DNA of 64,000 nt from Ramlibacter pinisoli (GTDB lineage Bacteria > Pseudomonadota > Gammaproteobacteria > Burkholderiales > Burkholderiaceae_C): NCBI RefSeq assembly GCF_009758015.1, contig NZ_WSEL01000011.1:216424-280423 (forward strand), in the 5' to 3' direction. Every line of letters starts with the position of its first letter. The first letter of the stretch is position 1. Below, in pieces: positions 12,147-21,033 of the stretch. Under the pieces are notes generated by a model. That model was given only the letters and a program-made list of their open reading frames with translations. It made no database searches and was not told where the DNA came from. Both the position numbers and the translations under genes were made by a program.

Positions 12147-12971
12147 TCAGTCGCGGCCGAACTCGTCGCCCAGTTCGGCGGCGCGGCGGCAGGCGGCATG
12201 CATGGCGGCGACGAACCTGTCGGCCACCGCGTCCTGCTGCAGGGAGGTGAGGGCCGCGTAGGTGGTGCCACCCTTGGACGTCACCCGCTCGCGCAGCACC
12301 GCCGGCGGCTCGCTGGAGGCGCGGGCCAGTTCGGAGGCGCCGGCGAAGGTGCCGATGGCCAGTTGCAACGCCTTGGCCGGCGGCAGGCCCATCTCGGCGC
12401 CCGCCCGGGCCATGGCCTCGATGAAATAGAAGACGTAGGCCGGTCCCGATCCGGACAGCGCGGTCACCGCGTCGAGCTGCTGCTCGGCATCGACCCACAG
12501 GGTGGCGCCGGTGGGCGCCAGCACCTGCTCGACCAGCTGGCGGTCGGCGGCGCTGACGGCGGCCCGGGCAAAGAGCGCCGTCATGCCGCGGCCGACCAGG
12601 GCCGGCGTGTTGGGCATGCTGCGCACGATGCGCTCGCTGCCGGTCCAGTGCGCGATGCTGTCCGAGCGGATGCCGGCGGCGACGCTCAGGTGCAGCGCGT
12701 TGTGCGTGTGCGCTGCGACGGCCTGGGCGGCGGCGCGAAAGGTCTGCGGCTTGACGGCCCACACGACCAGCTGCGCCGGCGCGAGGAAGTCCCCGGCCTG
12801 CTCGTGCGCCGTGACGCCGAACTCGCGCGCGAGCCGCCCGCGCGCCTCCTCGAACGGTTCCACGACCTGCACCTGCGAGGGCGCCAGGCCCTGTCGCAGC
12901 AGGCCGCCGAGGATGGCGCTGGCCATGTTGCCGCCGCCGATGAATGCGATCCGGATCGAGTGCAGGTCCAT
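12147..12971 (-). CDS. proC: Pyrroline-5-carboxylate reductase
   Basis: A 274-residue ProC, the last step of proline synthesis (P5C to proline with NAD(P)H). The Rossmann start IAFIGGGNMASAI is at residues 8-20, VVWAVKPQ marks the cofactor domain edge, and the C-terminal family signature runs from ALSGSGPAYVF through TSKGGTTYAAL. It is a single-gene unit by appearance: convergent with ubiA, and its start lies 9 bases from the lacI-type gene stop on the same strand, so read-through from that gene is possible. Confidence 0.98.
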   Translation of the reverse strand: MDLHSIRIAFIGGGNMASAILGGLLRQGLAPSQVQVVEPFEEARGRLAREFGVTAHEQAGDFLAPAQLVVWAVKPQTFRAAAQAVAAHTHNALHLSVAAGIRSDSIAHWTGSERIVRSMPNTPALVGRGMTALFARAAVSAADRQLVEQVLAPTGATLWVDAEQQLDAVTALSGSGPAYVFYFIEAMARAGAEMGLPPAKALQLAIGTFAGASELARASSEPPAVLRERVTSKGGTTYAALTSLQQDAVADRFVAAMHAACRRAAELGDEFGRD

Positions 12972-12980
12972 GCGCGCAGT

Positions 12981-14054
12981 CTAGCCCGCAGCACGTTGCA
13001 GACCCGCGGGTGGCGCCGTGCTGCCGCGCTGCACGAGCTGGACCGGGAACTGCTGGAACGGCTCCCAGGGGCCGCCCTCGAGCCGTGCCACCAGCTGGTC
13101 GGCCGCGGCCCGGCCGATGTCCACCACCGGCGTCGCGACGCTCGTCAGGCCGGGCGTCTGCGTGGCACCCAGGTCGGTGTTGTCGACCCCCGTGATCGAC
13201 ATCTCCTGCGGGACCCGGACGCCGGCCTTGCGGCAGGCCAGCATCGCGCCGACGGCGAACACGTCGTTGGTCGCCACCACGGCCGTCGGCCGGTCGGGCG
13301 CCGCCAGCAGGCGTGCCATGCCCGCCTCTGCCGTCGCCAGCGAGATGGGCTCGTAGGCGACATGGCGCGGATCGAGGCCGAGGCCGTGTTCCGCCAGCGC
13401 GGCGCGCAGGCCTTCGCCGCGGGCCCGGGCGCGGTCGTTGCCGGACAACGGCGCGCTGAGCAGGCCGATGCGCCGGTGGCCCAGCGCAATCAAGTGCCGC
13501 GCCACTTCGTAGGTGGCCGCGCGGTTGTCGAACCCGATGCTGGGATGGCGTTGCAGCGGGTCCACGCCCCAGGTGAGCACGAACGGCCGGCCGTAGTCCT
13601 CCAGCAGCGAAAAGAGGGCCTGCTCATGGTCCAGGCCGACCAGCAGGAACGCGTCGACCCCGCGCTCGATCAGCTGGCCCGCGATGCGGGTCTCGACCGC
13701 GAGGTCATAGTGGTGCTCGGCCAGGACGAGGGCGTAGCCGCGCTCGTCCAGCCGCTGCTGCAGGGCGCTCGTGGTGCGGGCGTAGAGCGCGTAGTCGAAC
13801 GAGGGCACGATCGCGCCGATCATCCGGCTGCGGTGGCTGCGCAGGGTGCGGGCGGCGCCGTGCGGCACATACCGCAGCTTGGTGGCCGCCTCCAGCACCC
13901 GCCGGCGGGTGTCGGGGTCGACCTGCTGCGAGTTGTTCAGGACGCGGGAGACGGTGGCCGTCGATACGCCGGCGAGCTGGGCCACGTCCTTGGCGCCGGA
14001 GCGCGCCTTCGCCGCCCCCGCGGGCCGCTTGCTGCCGGAATGCTCGGTGCCCAT
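12981..14054 (-). CDS. LacI-family transcriptional regulator of the sulfatase/ABC operon
   Basis: A 357-residue LacI/GalR regulator. The N-terminal helix-turn-helix (about 21-43: KDVAQLAGVSTATVSRVLNN) and hinge helix (GAARTLRSHRS) are followed by a periplasmic-binding-protein-like ligand domain with TNDVFAVGAMLACR and GVDNTDLGA. It is divergent from the ABC importer operon with a 182-base spacer containing two identical 14-base TGTAATCGATTGCA sites, one next to its own start and one upstream of the importer. It most likely represses both directions until the imported solute or a product binds. The ligand is unknown. Confidence 0.93.
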   Translation of the reverse strand: MGTEHSGSKRPAGAAKARSGAKDVAQLAGVSTATVSRVLNNSQQVDPDTRRRVLEAATKLRYVPHGAARTLRSHRSRMIGAIVPSFDYALYARTTSALQQRLDERGYALVLAEHHYDLAVETRIAGQLIERGVDAFLLVGLDHEQALFSLLEDYGRPFVLTWGVDPLQRHPSIGFDNRAATYEVARHLIALGHRRIGLLSAPLSGNDRARARGEGLRAALAEHGLGLDPRHVAYEPISLATAEAGMARLLAAPDRPTAVVATNDVFAVGAMLACRKAGVRVPQEMSITGVDNTDLGATQTPGLTSVATPVVDIGRAAADQLVARLEGGPWEPFQQFPVQLVQRGSTAPPAGLQRAAG

Positions 14055-14062
14055 GACTCCCT

Positions 14063-14076
14063 TGTAATCGATTGCA
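14063..14076. promoter_or_regulatory. LacI-type operator 1
   Basis: TGTAATCGATTGCA, a near-perfect palindrome around central CG that fits LacI/GalR operators. It lies 9 bases upstream of the lacI-type gene start (that gene reads leftward), so binding would block its own transcription or ribosome access. An identical copy lies 114 bases to the right. Confidence 0.75.
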
Positions 14077-14176
14077 GGAATCTAACCCAGCGGAGAAGCT
14101 CATGACAACTCGGTCTATGGGGAAAGCCCCTAGACCGGCCACAATGACAGCACCGGAGCCGGTCGCTAGACTGCCA

Positions 14177-14190
14177 TGTAATCGATTGCA
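14177..14190. promoter_or_regulatory. LacI-type operator 2
   Basis: Second copy of TGTAATCGATTGCA, in the same orientation as the first. Flanking bases extend the palindrome to ATGTAATCGATTGCAT with a single mismatched pair. It lies 47 bases before the ATG of the solute-binding protein gene, where it would overlap or follow that promoter. The 114-base centre spacing (about 11 helical turns) would allow looping between the two sites. Confidence 0.78.
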
Positions 14191-14236
14191 TGGCCACTGC
14201 CGCCTCCTCCACCTTCCACCGCCTGGAGATCGACGC

Positions 14237-15652
14237 ATGAAGAAATCAGTTCGCTCGCCCCTCGACCTGGACGCCAGCCGCCGCGAGTTCCTGGGACAAG
14301 CCGCGGCGCTGGGCGCCGTCGGCGTGGCCGGGACATGGCCCGCGATGGCGCAGGCGCAAGCCGCGGCCGACCTGGGGCCCTACCGCTCCGCGAAGATCAA
14401 CTGGCGCCAGGCCGAAGGCGAATCGATCTCGGTCGCGGTGATCCCGGCCAGCTACTTCGACAACCTGCTCGGCCTGCTGCCGCAGTTCGAGGCCCTCACC
14501 GGCATCAAGGTGCGGGCGGAGAAGGTGCCGCCGGGCCAGATCCGGCAGAAGGCCCTGCTGGACCTGTCGTCCAAGACCGGGACCTACGCGACGCACGCGG
14601 CCGACCCCATGTACTACCCGCTGTACGTCTCCAACAAGTGGGTCGAACCGCTGGACAAGTACCTCGGGGACGCCACCCTCACCGACCCGGCCTGGTTCAA
14701 CTACAACGACATCTTCAAGGCCTGGCGCGACGCCGATTCCGTCGACGGCAAGCCCTATGGCATCCCATACGACGGCGAGGTCACCGTGCAGGTCTACCGC
14801 AAGGACCTGTACGACGCCAAGGGCCTGAAGCCGGCCGAGACCTACGACCAGCTGCTGTCCAACGCCAAGGCCCTGCACGACCCGGCCAACCGCATGTACG
14901 GGCTGGCGCTGCGCGGGTTCGCCGGCGCGGGCCAGAACATGTACATCTACCCGTCCCTGCTGCGGGGGTTCGGCGGCGACTGGTTCAGCAACAAGGCGCT
15001 GACCGTCAACGGGCCCGAGGCGGTCAAGGCGCTCGACTGGTACGTCCAGGCGCTGGCCCAGTACGCGCCGCCGGCGGTGCGCAACTGGAACTGGCCCGAC
15101 ATCGCCGACGCGTTCTCGCAGGGCACGGTGGGTTGCTACATCGACGCGCACTCGTCGGCCGCGGTCATCACCAACCCGGAAAAGTCCAAGGTGGTCGGCA
15201 AGGTGGCGTACGCCCGCTGGCCCAAGGGCCCGTCGGGCAAGCGCGTCACCTCGATCTGGAACTGGGGCTTCCCCATCAATGCGTCGCTGAGCGACAAGGC
15301 CAAGAAGGCCACCTGGCTGTTCATCAGCTGGGCCGCGTCGGCCGAGACCCAGGCCCGCACGTCGTGGAAGTTCGACGGCCCGGCCAAGCGCTCGGGCCTG
15401 AACCGCGCATCGTTGTGGAAATCGGCGGAGTTCGCCGCCGCCATGAAGGGCGCGGGCGACAACTTCATCCCCGCCGCGCTGGAATCGCTCGAGCAGGACA
15501 CGGACGTCGACTGGCGGCCCCGCGTGCCGCAGTGGCCCGCCATCGGCGACACCATGGCCACGGCCATCCAGGCGGCGCTGGTCGGCCAGAAGAAGCCGAA
15601 GGAGGCGCTCGACGAGGCCCAGGCCCGCATCGCGCAGGTGATGAAGGGCTGA
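14237..15652 (+). CDS. ABC importer solute-binding protein (family 1), Tat-exported
   Basis: A 471-residue extracellular solute-binding protein of the sugar/polyol type. The N-terminus carries a twin-arginine signal (SRREFLG at residues 14-20, then a hydrophobic stretch ending AMAQAQA), so it is probably exported folded. The body has the two-lobed architecture with conserved DSVDGKPYGIPY and a C-terminal region with WGFPINASLSDKAKKATW. It heads the LacI-controlled operon; two permeases, an ATPase, a sulfatase and its activating enzyme follow within a few bases of each other. The natural ligand is unknown; a sulfated small carbohydrate, polyol or amino-alcohol is inferred from the downstream sulfatase. 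Confidence 0.93.
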   Translation: MKKSVRSPLDLDASRREFLGQAAALGAVGVAGTWPAMAQAQAAADLGPYRSAKINWRQAEGESISVAVIPASYFDNLLGLLPQFEALTGIKVRAEKVPPGQIRQKALLDLSSKTGTYATHAADPMYYPLYVSNKWVEPLDKYLGDATLTDPAWFNYNDIFKAWRDADSVDGKPYGIPYDGEVTVQVYRKDLYDAKGLKPAETYDQLLSNAKALHDPANRMYGLALRGFAGAGQNMYIYPSLLRGFGGDWFSNKALTVNGPEAVKALDWYVQALAQYAPPAVRNWNWPDIADAFSQGTVGCYIDAHSSAAVITNPEKSKVVGKVAYARWPKGPSGKRVTSIWNWGFPINASLSDKAKKATWLFISWAASAETQARTSWKFDGPAKRSGLNRASLWKSAEFAAAMKGAGDNFIPAALESLEQDTDVDWRPRVPQWPAIGDTMATAIQAALVGQKKPKEALDEAQARIAQVMKG

Positions 15653-15658
15653 GGCCGG

Positions 15659-16561
15659 ATGCCTGCGCCCCGCGCGGCGGGCGCAGGGACGCTGGAGCGA
15701 CAGGAGCGGCGCTTCGCGCTGGCCCTGTTCGCGCCGGCATTCCTGCTGCTGCTGCTCACCACCACCGCCCCGCTGGTGTTCCTGGCCTGGAACAGCCTGC
15801 ACAAGCTCGACCTCGGCATGCCCTGGATGACGGGCTTCGCGGGCCTGGGCAACTACGCCAAGATGGGCGGCGACCCGCGCTTCTGGAATTCGCTGGCGCT
15901 CACCGTCGTCTACACGGCCTCCACGGTGATGCTGCAGGTGGCCATCGGCCTGTCGCTGGCGCTGCTGGTGCTGCAGATCCCGCGGGGCCAGGCGTGGCTG
16001 CGGGTCGCGGCCATCCTGCCCATCGTGCTGGCGCCGGTCGTGGTGGGCCTGTTCTGGCGCACCCTGGTGCTGTCGCCGGACGTCGGCCTGGTCGACGTCG
16101 TCACCCGCTGGCTCGGGCTGGGCAGCCACAACTGGCTCGGCGATCCCCAGCTCGCGCTGATCTCGGTGATCGCCATCCACACCTGGCAGTGGACGCCGTT
16201 CGCCTTCCTTGTGCTGCTGGCGACCCTGGCGACCCTGCCGCCGGACGTCTACGAGGCCGCCCGGCTCGACCGCGCCAACGCCCGCCAGCGCTTTCGCCAC
16301 ATCACGCTGCCACTGATCCGCCCGGCCGTGGTGATGGTGGTGATCCTGCGCACGATGACGGCGCTGTCGGCGTTCGCGGCCATCTTCGCCGCCACCGGCG
16401 GCGGCCCGGGAACGTCGACCGAGATCCTCAACCTGTACGCCTACCGGACCTCCTTCACCGAGCTGAACATCGGCTACGGCTCCGCGCTCGCCATGGTCCT
16501 GCTGGCCGTCACCATGCTCGTGTCGTGGCTGCTGTTCCGGCGCCGGAAGGCCCCCGCATGA
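15659..16561 (+). CDS. ABC importer permease 1 (MalF/UgpA type)
   Basis: A 300-residue binding-protein-dependent permease with about six transmembrane helices, the first near residues 20-42. The EAA loop that docks on the ATPase is visible as YEAARLDRANARQRFRHITL (about 198-217). It starts 6 bases after the solute-binding protein gene and overlaps the next permease gene by 4 bases. It pairs with the 16558-17397 product to form the channel. Confidence 0.95.
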   Translation: MPAPRAAGAGTLERQERRFALALFAPAFLLLLLTTTAPLVFLAWNSLHKLDLGMPWMTGFAGLGNYAKMGGDPRFWNSLALTVVYTASTVMLQVAIGLSLALLVLQIPRGQAWLRVAAILPIVLAPVVVGLFWRTLVLSPDVGLVDVVTRWLGLGSHNWLGDPQLALISVIAIHTWQWTPFAFLVLLATLATLPPDVYEAARLDRANARQRFRHITLPLIRPAVVMVVILRTMTALSAFAAIFAATGGGPGTSTEILNLYAYRTSFTELNIGYGSALAMVLLAVTMLVSWLLFRRRKAPA

Positions 16562-17397
16562 TGCGCGGCGCGTCACGGCAGGTGGTCCTGTTCGCCGTCG
16601 CCGGCCTGCTGGTGTCGGTGTGGGCGTTCCCGGTGCTGTGGGCGTTGCTCACGTCGTTCAAGACCGAGCGCGACGTGCTGGCCTACCCGCCGCTGCTGGT
16701 GTTCACGCCGACCCTGGCGAACTACCGCGACGTGCTGTGGGGCCCGACATCCATCCTGCCGAACCTGTGGTCGAGCGCCGTGGTGAGCTGCTGCGCCACG
16801 CTGCTGACGGTGGCCTTCGCCACGCCCGCCGCCTATGCCCTGGCCCGCCTGCGCTATCCGGGCCGGCGCGCCAGCGGGTTCTATGTCCTGGTCACCCAGA
16901 TGCTGCCGCCGGTGGGGCTGGTCATCCCCTACTACCTGGTGCTGCAGCGCATCGGCGCCCTCGACACCTACACCGGGCTGGTGGTGATCTACCTCACCTT
17001 CTCGCTGCCGTTCGCCATCTGGCTGCTGGTCTCGTACTTCGAGGACGTGCCGTACGAGATGGAGGAGGCGGCGCTGCTCGATCGCGCCGGCCGCCTGCGC
17101 GCGTTCTGGCACGTGGTCCTGCCGCAGGTGCGCGGCGGGCTGGCGGTGACCACCGTGTTCGTGTTCCTGAACGCCTGGAACGAATTCATGTTCGCCGTCG
17201 TGCTGGGCGGCAACAAGGTGCGGCCGGTCACGGTCGCGATGTTCAATTTCATCTCCGTCGAGCAGACCCAGTGGGCGCGCCTGGCCGCCGGGGCGATGGT
17301 GGCGATGGCGCCCGTGATCCTGGTCGGCCTGTTCGCGCAGCGCCACATCGTGAAGGGATTGACGGTGGGCGCGGTCAAGGGAGGGGGACGTCGATGA
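16558..17397 (+). CDS. ABC importer permease 2 (MalG/UgpE type)
   Basis: A 279-residue permease with six predicted helices and an EAA loop at about 174-195 (EMEEAALLDRAGRLRAFW, then LPQVRGG). The chosen ATG at 16558 overlaps the stop of permease 1; a second ATG directly follows (16561) and cannot be excluded. Its stop overlaps the ATPase ATG (ATGA), so four transporter genes are tightly coupled. Confidence 0.95.
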   Translation: MMRGASRQVVLFAVAGLLVSVWAFPVLWALLTSFKTERDVLAYPPLLVFTPTLANYRDVLWGPTSILPNLWSSAVVSCCATLLTVAFATPAAYALARLRYPGRRASGFYVLVTQMLPPVGLVIPYYLVLQRIGALDTYTGLVVIYLTFSLPFAIWLLVSYFEDVPYEMEEAALLDRAGRLRAFWHVVLPQVRGGLAVTTVFVFLNAWNEFMFAVVLGGNKVRPVTVAMFNFISVEQTQWARLAAGAMVAMAPVILVGLFAQRHIVKGLTVGAVKGGGRR

Positions 17398-18446
17398 ACG
17401 GGGGGGCGGTGCGCCTGCAGGGCGTGGTCAAGCGGCATGGGGAGACGACCGTGCTGCACGGCGTCGACCTGGAGATCCAGGCCGGGGAATTCTTCGTCCT
17501 GCTCGGGCCCTCGGGGTCGGGCAAGACCACCACGCTGCGCATCCTCGCCGGCCTGGAGACCGTCAGTGCCGGGCAGGTGCTGATGGATGGCGCCGACGTG
17601 ACCGAGCACGAGCCGGGCCTGCGCGACGTCGCCATGGTGTTCCAGAGCTACGCGCTGTACCCGCACATGACGGTGGCCGAGAACATCGGGTTCCCGCTGC
17701 GCATGGTCGGCACCCCGCGCGCGACGATCGCGCGATCGGTCGAGGACGCGGCGGCGCGGGTGAGCATCGGCCACCTGCTGCAGCGGCGCCCCGGGCAACT
17801 GTCCGGCGGGCAGCAGCAGCGCGTGGCGCTGGCCCGCGCCATCGTGCGCAAGCCGCGGCTGTTCCTGCTGGACGAGCCGCTGTCCAACCTGGACGCCAAG
17901 CTGCGGCTGGAGACCCGGCTGGAGCTGCGGCAACTGCAGCGCTCGCTGGGCGTGACCACCGTCTACGTGACGCACGACCAGGAGGAAGCCATGACGCTGG
18001 CCGACCGCGTGGCGGTGTTCATGGACGGCCGCATCGTGCAGGTCGCCACGCCGCGCGAGATCTTCCGGCGGCCCTCGCAGGTGTCGGTGGCCGGCTTCAT
18101 CGGCACGCCGCCGATGAATCTGCTGGACGCCACCTGGCAGGGCGACGCGGTGTCGATCGACGGCGTCGCCCATCCGGTCGGCGCCAGGACGGAGCAGCCA
18201 CGCGAGGTCACGCTGGGCGTGCGGCCTGGCGACCTGCGCGCCGGCAGCACCGGCATCCCGGCGCGCGTCGAGTACGTCGAGGAGCTCGGCGACCACTGCG
18301 TGCTCGACCTGCGGGCGGGCGCACAGCGCCTGAAGTGGCGCGCCGACGGACATCCCGACCTGCGCGAAGGCGACACCACCTGGCTCAGCTTCGCCCCAGC
18401 GTCGGCCCACCTGTTCGACCGCGCCGGCGGCGAACGCCTGAACTGA
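17394..18446 (+). CDS. ABC importer ATPase (UgpC/MsmK type)
   Basis: A 350-residue ATPase of the carbohydrate-uptake CUT1 class. Motifs in order: Walker A GPSGSGKT (38-45), Q-loop VFQSYALYPHM, signature LSGGQQQRVALAR, Walker B RLFLLDEPLSNLD, H-loop VTHDQEEA. A C-terminal TOBE/regulatory domain covers about 235-350, as in MalK and UgpC. The ATG overlaps the permease stop. The sulfatase gene begins 23 bases downstream, linking the importer with the hydrolase. Confidence 0.97.
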   Translation: MNGGAVRLQGVVKRHGETTVLHGVDLEIQAGEFFVLLGPSGSGKTTTLRILAGLETVSAGQVLMDGADVTEHEPGLRDVAMVFQSYALYPHMTVAENIGFPLRMVGTPRATIARSVEDAAARVSIGHLLQRRPGQLSGGQQQRVALARAIVRKPRLFLLDEPLSNLDAKLRLETRLELRQLQRSLGVTTVYVTHDQEEAMTLADRVAVFMDGRIVQVATPREIFRRPSQVSVAGFIGTPPMNLLDATWQGDAVSIDGVAHPVGARTEQPREVTLGVRPGDLRAGSTGIPARVEYVEELGDHCVLDLRAGAQRLKWRADGHPDLREGDTTWLSFAPASAHLFDRAGGERLN

Positions 18447-18469
18447 TCGATTGGCCGGAAGGAACCGAG

Positions 18470-20086
18470 ATGAACCAGCGCCCCAACATCCTCCTGATCC
18501 TCAACGACGACATGGGCTACTCCGACATCGGCTGCTTCGGCGGCGAAGTCGACACCCCCAACCTGGACCGCCTGGCCCGGGGCGGACTGCGCTTCACGCA
18601 GTTCTACAACACCGCGCGCTGCAGTCCTTCGCGCGCCTCGCTGCTGACCGGGCTGCATCCGCACCAGACCGGGATCGGGATCCTGACGTACGACTCGGGA
18701 CCGGAAGGCTACGCCGGCAACCTGAACCAGCGCTGCGCGACGATCGCCGAAGTGCTCAAGCCGGCCGGTTACCGCAGCTACCTGAGCGGCAAGTGGCACG
18801 TGTCGAGCAACCTGAAGCAGCCGACCGATTCGTGGCCGATGCAGCGGGGCTTCGACGACTTCTACGGCACCATCATCGGGGCCGGCAGCTTCTACGACCC
18901 GAACACGCTCACGCGCCGCAACGAGAACGTCGAGCACGAGGCGCGCGAACCGGGCTTCTTCTACACCGACGCCATCAGCGACGAGGCGGTGGCGTTCCTG
19001 CGCCGGCACCAGGCCGAGCACGCCGACAAGCCGTTCTTCCAGTACGTCGCCTACACCGCGCCGCACTGGCCGCTGCATGCCCATCCCGAGGACATCGCCA
19101 AGTACAAGGGGCGGTTCGACGAAGGCTGGGACCGGCTGCGCGAGCAGCGCCTGGAACGGCTGGTCAGTTCCGGCATCCTGGACGCCCAGTGGAAGCTCAC
19201 GCCGCGCGATCCGAACCAGCCGCCTTGGACCGACGTGCAGCACAAGCGCTGGCTCGCCAACTGCATGGAGGTGTACGCCGCCCAGATCGACCGGATGGAC
19301 CAGGGCATCGGCCGCATTCTGTCCACCCTGGAGCAGTCCGGGCAGCTCGAGAACACGCTGGTGATCTTCCTGTCCGACAACGGTGCCTGCGCCGAGGACA
19401 TCCCGGAGGACGTCACCATCGACGAAGTGGTGAACAAGCTGATGATCGCGCGCTCGCACACGCGCGACGGCCGCGAGGTGCGCTTCGGCAACAACCCCGA
19501 CGTCGAGCCCGGCCCCGAGGACACCTACCAGAGCTACGGGCAGGCCTGGGCCAACCTGTCGAACACGCCGTTCCGCCTGTACAAGCACTGGATCCACGAA
19601 GGCGGCATCTCGACCCCGCTGATCTTCCACTGGCCCCGGGGCATCGCGCAGCGCGGCGAGATCCGGCACACGCCGGGCTACCTGCCCGACATCATGGCCA
19701 CGATCCTGGATGTCAGCGGCGCCCCCTACCCGCAGCAGCTGGACGGACGGGCCATCCTGCCGCTGGAAGGCCACTCGTTGAAGCAGGCGTTCGCGGCCGA
19801 CGCCGGCGAGCGGCCGCCGATGTTCTGGGAACACGAGGGCAACGCGGCCGTCCGCATCGGCCAGTGGAAGCTGGTGCGCGAGTACCCCAAGGGCTGGGAG
19901 CTGTACGACATGGAGGCCGACCGCACCGAGTTGCGCAACCTGGCGTCCGAGCACCCGGACCGGGTGGCCGACATGAAGCGCCAGTACGACGCCTGGGCCG
20001 CCCGCTGCGGCGTGCTGCCGCGCGACAAGGTGGTGGCGCTGATGCGCAGCCAGGGCGTGACCAGGGCATTCTGGGAGGACGAGTGA
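18470..20086 (+). CDS. Cytoplasmic type I (formylglycine) sulfatase
   Basis: A 538-residue sulfatase of the alkaline phosphatase superfamily. The catalytic motif is Cys51-Ser-Pro-Ser-Arg (CSPSR), where Cys51 must be turned into formylglycine. Metal ligands are visible as NDDMG (Asp13, Asp14) and SDNG near residue 303, with GKWH near 105 and PHW near 197 as active-site segments. There is no signal peptide, so it should act on a sulfate ester already imported by the upstream ABC system. It would free sulfate plus an alcohol or sugar. Its stop overlaps the GTG start of the activating enzyme (GTGA). The exact substrate cannot be read from sequence. Confidence 0.95.
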   Translation: MNQRPNILLILNDDMGYSDIGCFGGEVDTPNLDRLARGGLRFTQFYNTARCSPSRASLLTGLHPHQTGIGILTYDSGPEGYAGNLNQRCATIAEVLKPAGYRSYLSGKWHVSSNLKQPTDSWPMQRGFDDFYGTIIGAGSFYDPNTLTRRNENVEHEAREPGFFYTDAISDEAVAFLRRHQAEHADKPFFQYVAYTAPHWPLHAHPEDIAKYKGRFDEGWDRLREQRLERLVSSGILDAQWKLTPRDPNQPPWTDVQHKRWLANCMEVYAAQIDRMDQGIGRILSTLEQSGQLENTLVIFLSDNGACAEDIPEDVTIDEVVNKLMIARSHTRDGREVRFGNNPDVEPGPEDTYQSYGQAWANLSNTPFRLYKHWIHEGGISTPLIFHWPRGIAQRGEIRHTPGYLPDIMATILDVSGAPYPQQLDGRAILPLEGHSLKQAFAADAGERPPMFWEHEGNAAVRIGQWKLVREYPKGWELYDMEADRTELRNLASEHPDRVADMKRQYDAWAARCGVLPRDKVVALMRSQGVTRAFWEDE

Positions 20087-21018
20087 CGGGTTGCTGCCTG
20101 CCTCGCGCGGCCGGCACCGGCGTGGCGCGCCTGCCCGCCGCGCCAGCGCCGGGCAGCCGCGCCGGCGAGCTGCTGCAGCTGCCGGCCGGCCGGTTCCTGA
20201 TGGGCAGCGAGGCGGCCGAAGGGTTCGCCGAAGACGGCGAAGGTCCGGTGCGGGCCGTGCAGCTCGGCGCCTTCCGCATCGGCCGCACCGCGGTCACGAA
20301 CGCGCAGTTCCGGGACTTCGTGCGCGCGACCTCCTACATCACCGAGGCCGAGCAGGCCGGCAGCTCGTTCGTGTTCTACCTGCAGCTCGAGGCCCGGGTG
20401 CGGCCGTCGATCCGCCAGGTCTCGCGCGACCTGCCCTGGTGGGTGCCGGTCGAAGGCGCCTGCTGGCAACGGCCGGCAGGGCCCGGGTCGTCGATCCACC
20501 AGCGGCTCGACCACCCCGTGGTGCAGGTGTCCTGGAACGATGCCGCGGCGTTCTGCGCCTGGTCGGGCACGCGCCTGCCGACCGAAGCGCAGTGGGAGTA
20601 CGCGGCGCGGGGCGGCTTGGCGGGCAGGCGCTACCCCTGGGGCGACGAGTTCGAGCCCGACGGGCAGCGGCGCTGCAACACCTGGCAGGGCGCGTTTCCC
20701 GCCCAGCCACGGCCAGGCTGGACGCCGGGCACCGAGCCGGCGGATGCCTTCCCGCCGAACGGCTGGGGCCTGTACGACATGGCAGGCAACGCCTGGGAGT
20801 GGTGCGCCGACTGGTTCAGCGCCGACTACCACCGCGTCACGGCCGGCCAGGATCCGCTGCACGACAAGCCGACCGGGCGCAAGTCGATGCGGGGCGGCTC
20901 GTTCCTCTGCCACGAGTCGTACTGCAACCGCTACCGCGTTGCCGCGCGCGGCGCCAACTCGCCCGGCACGGCCAGCAGCAACTGCGGCTTCCGCGTTGCC
21001 GCGGCCGCCGGCGGCTGA
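20083..21018 (+). CDS. Formylglycine-generating enzyme (aerobic sulfatase-activating)
   Basis: A 311-residue FGE/SUMF1-type protein. It ends with the diagnostic RGGSFLC-HESYC-NRYR segment holding Cys276 and Cys281; the 5-residue spacing is that of the active-site pair in human and Streptomyces FGE. Other family blocks are PVVQVSWNDAAAFCAW, LPTEAQWEYAARG and GNAWEWCADW. The enzyme uses copper and oxygen to convert the CxPxR cysteine of sulfatases to formylglycine. The GTG start overlaps the sulfatase stop, so the pair is cotranslated. There is no signal peptide, consistent with the cytoplasmic sulfatase. Confidence 0.95.
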   Translation: MTGCCLPRAAGTGVARLPAAPAPGSRAGELLQLPAGRFLMGSEAAEGFAEDGEGPVRAVQLGAFRIGRTAVTNAQFRDFVRATSYITEAEQAGSSFVFYLQLEARVRPSIRQVSRDLPWWVPVEGACWQRPAGPGSSIHQRLDHPVVQVSWNDAAAFCAWSGTRLPTEAQWEYAARGGLAGRRYPWGDEFEPDGQRRCNTWQGAFPAQPRPGWTPGTEPADAFPPNGWGLYDMAGNAWEWCADWFSADYHRVTAGQDPLHDKPTGRKSMRGGSFLCHESYCNRYRVAARGANSPGTASSNCGFRVAAAAGG

Positions 21019-21033
21019 GGGACAATCCTGGCC

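Noticed and set aside
14246..16576. 776-codon minus-strand frame opposite the SBP and permease genes
   Set aside because: Antisense to two well-recognised genes; composition dominated by Arg/Gln/Gly/His and no domain.
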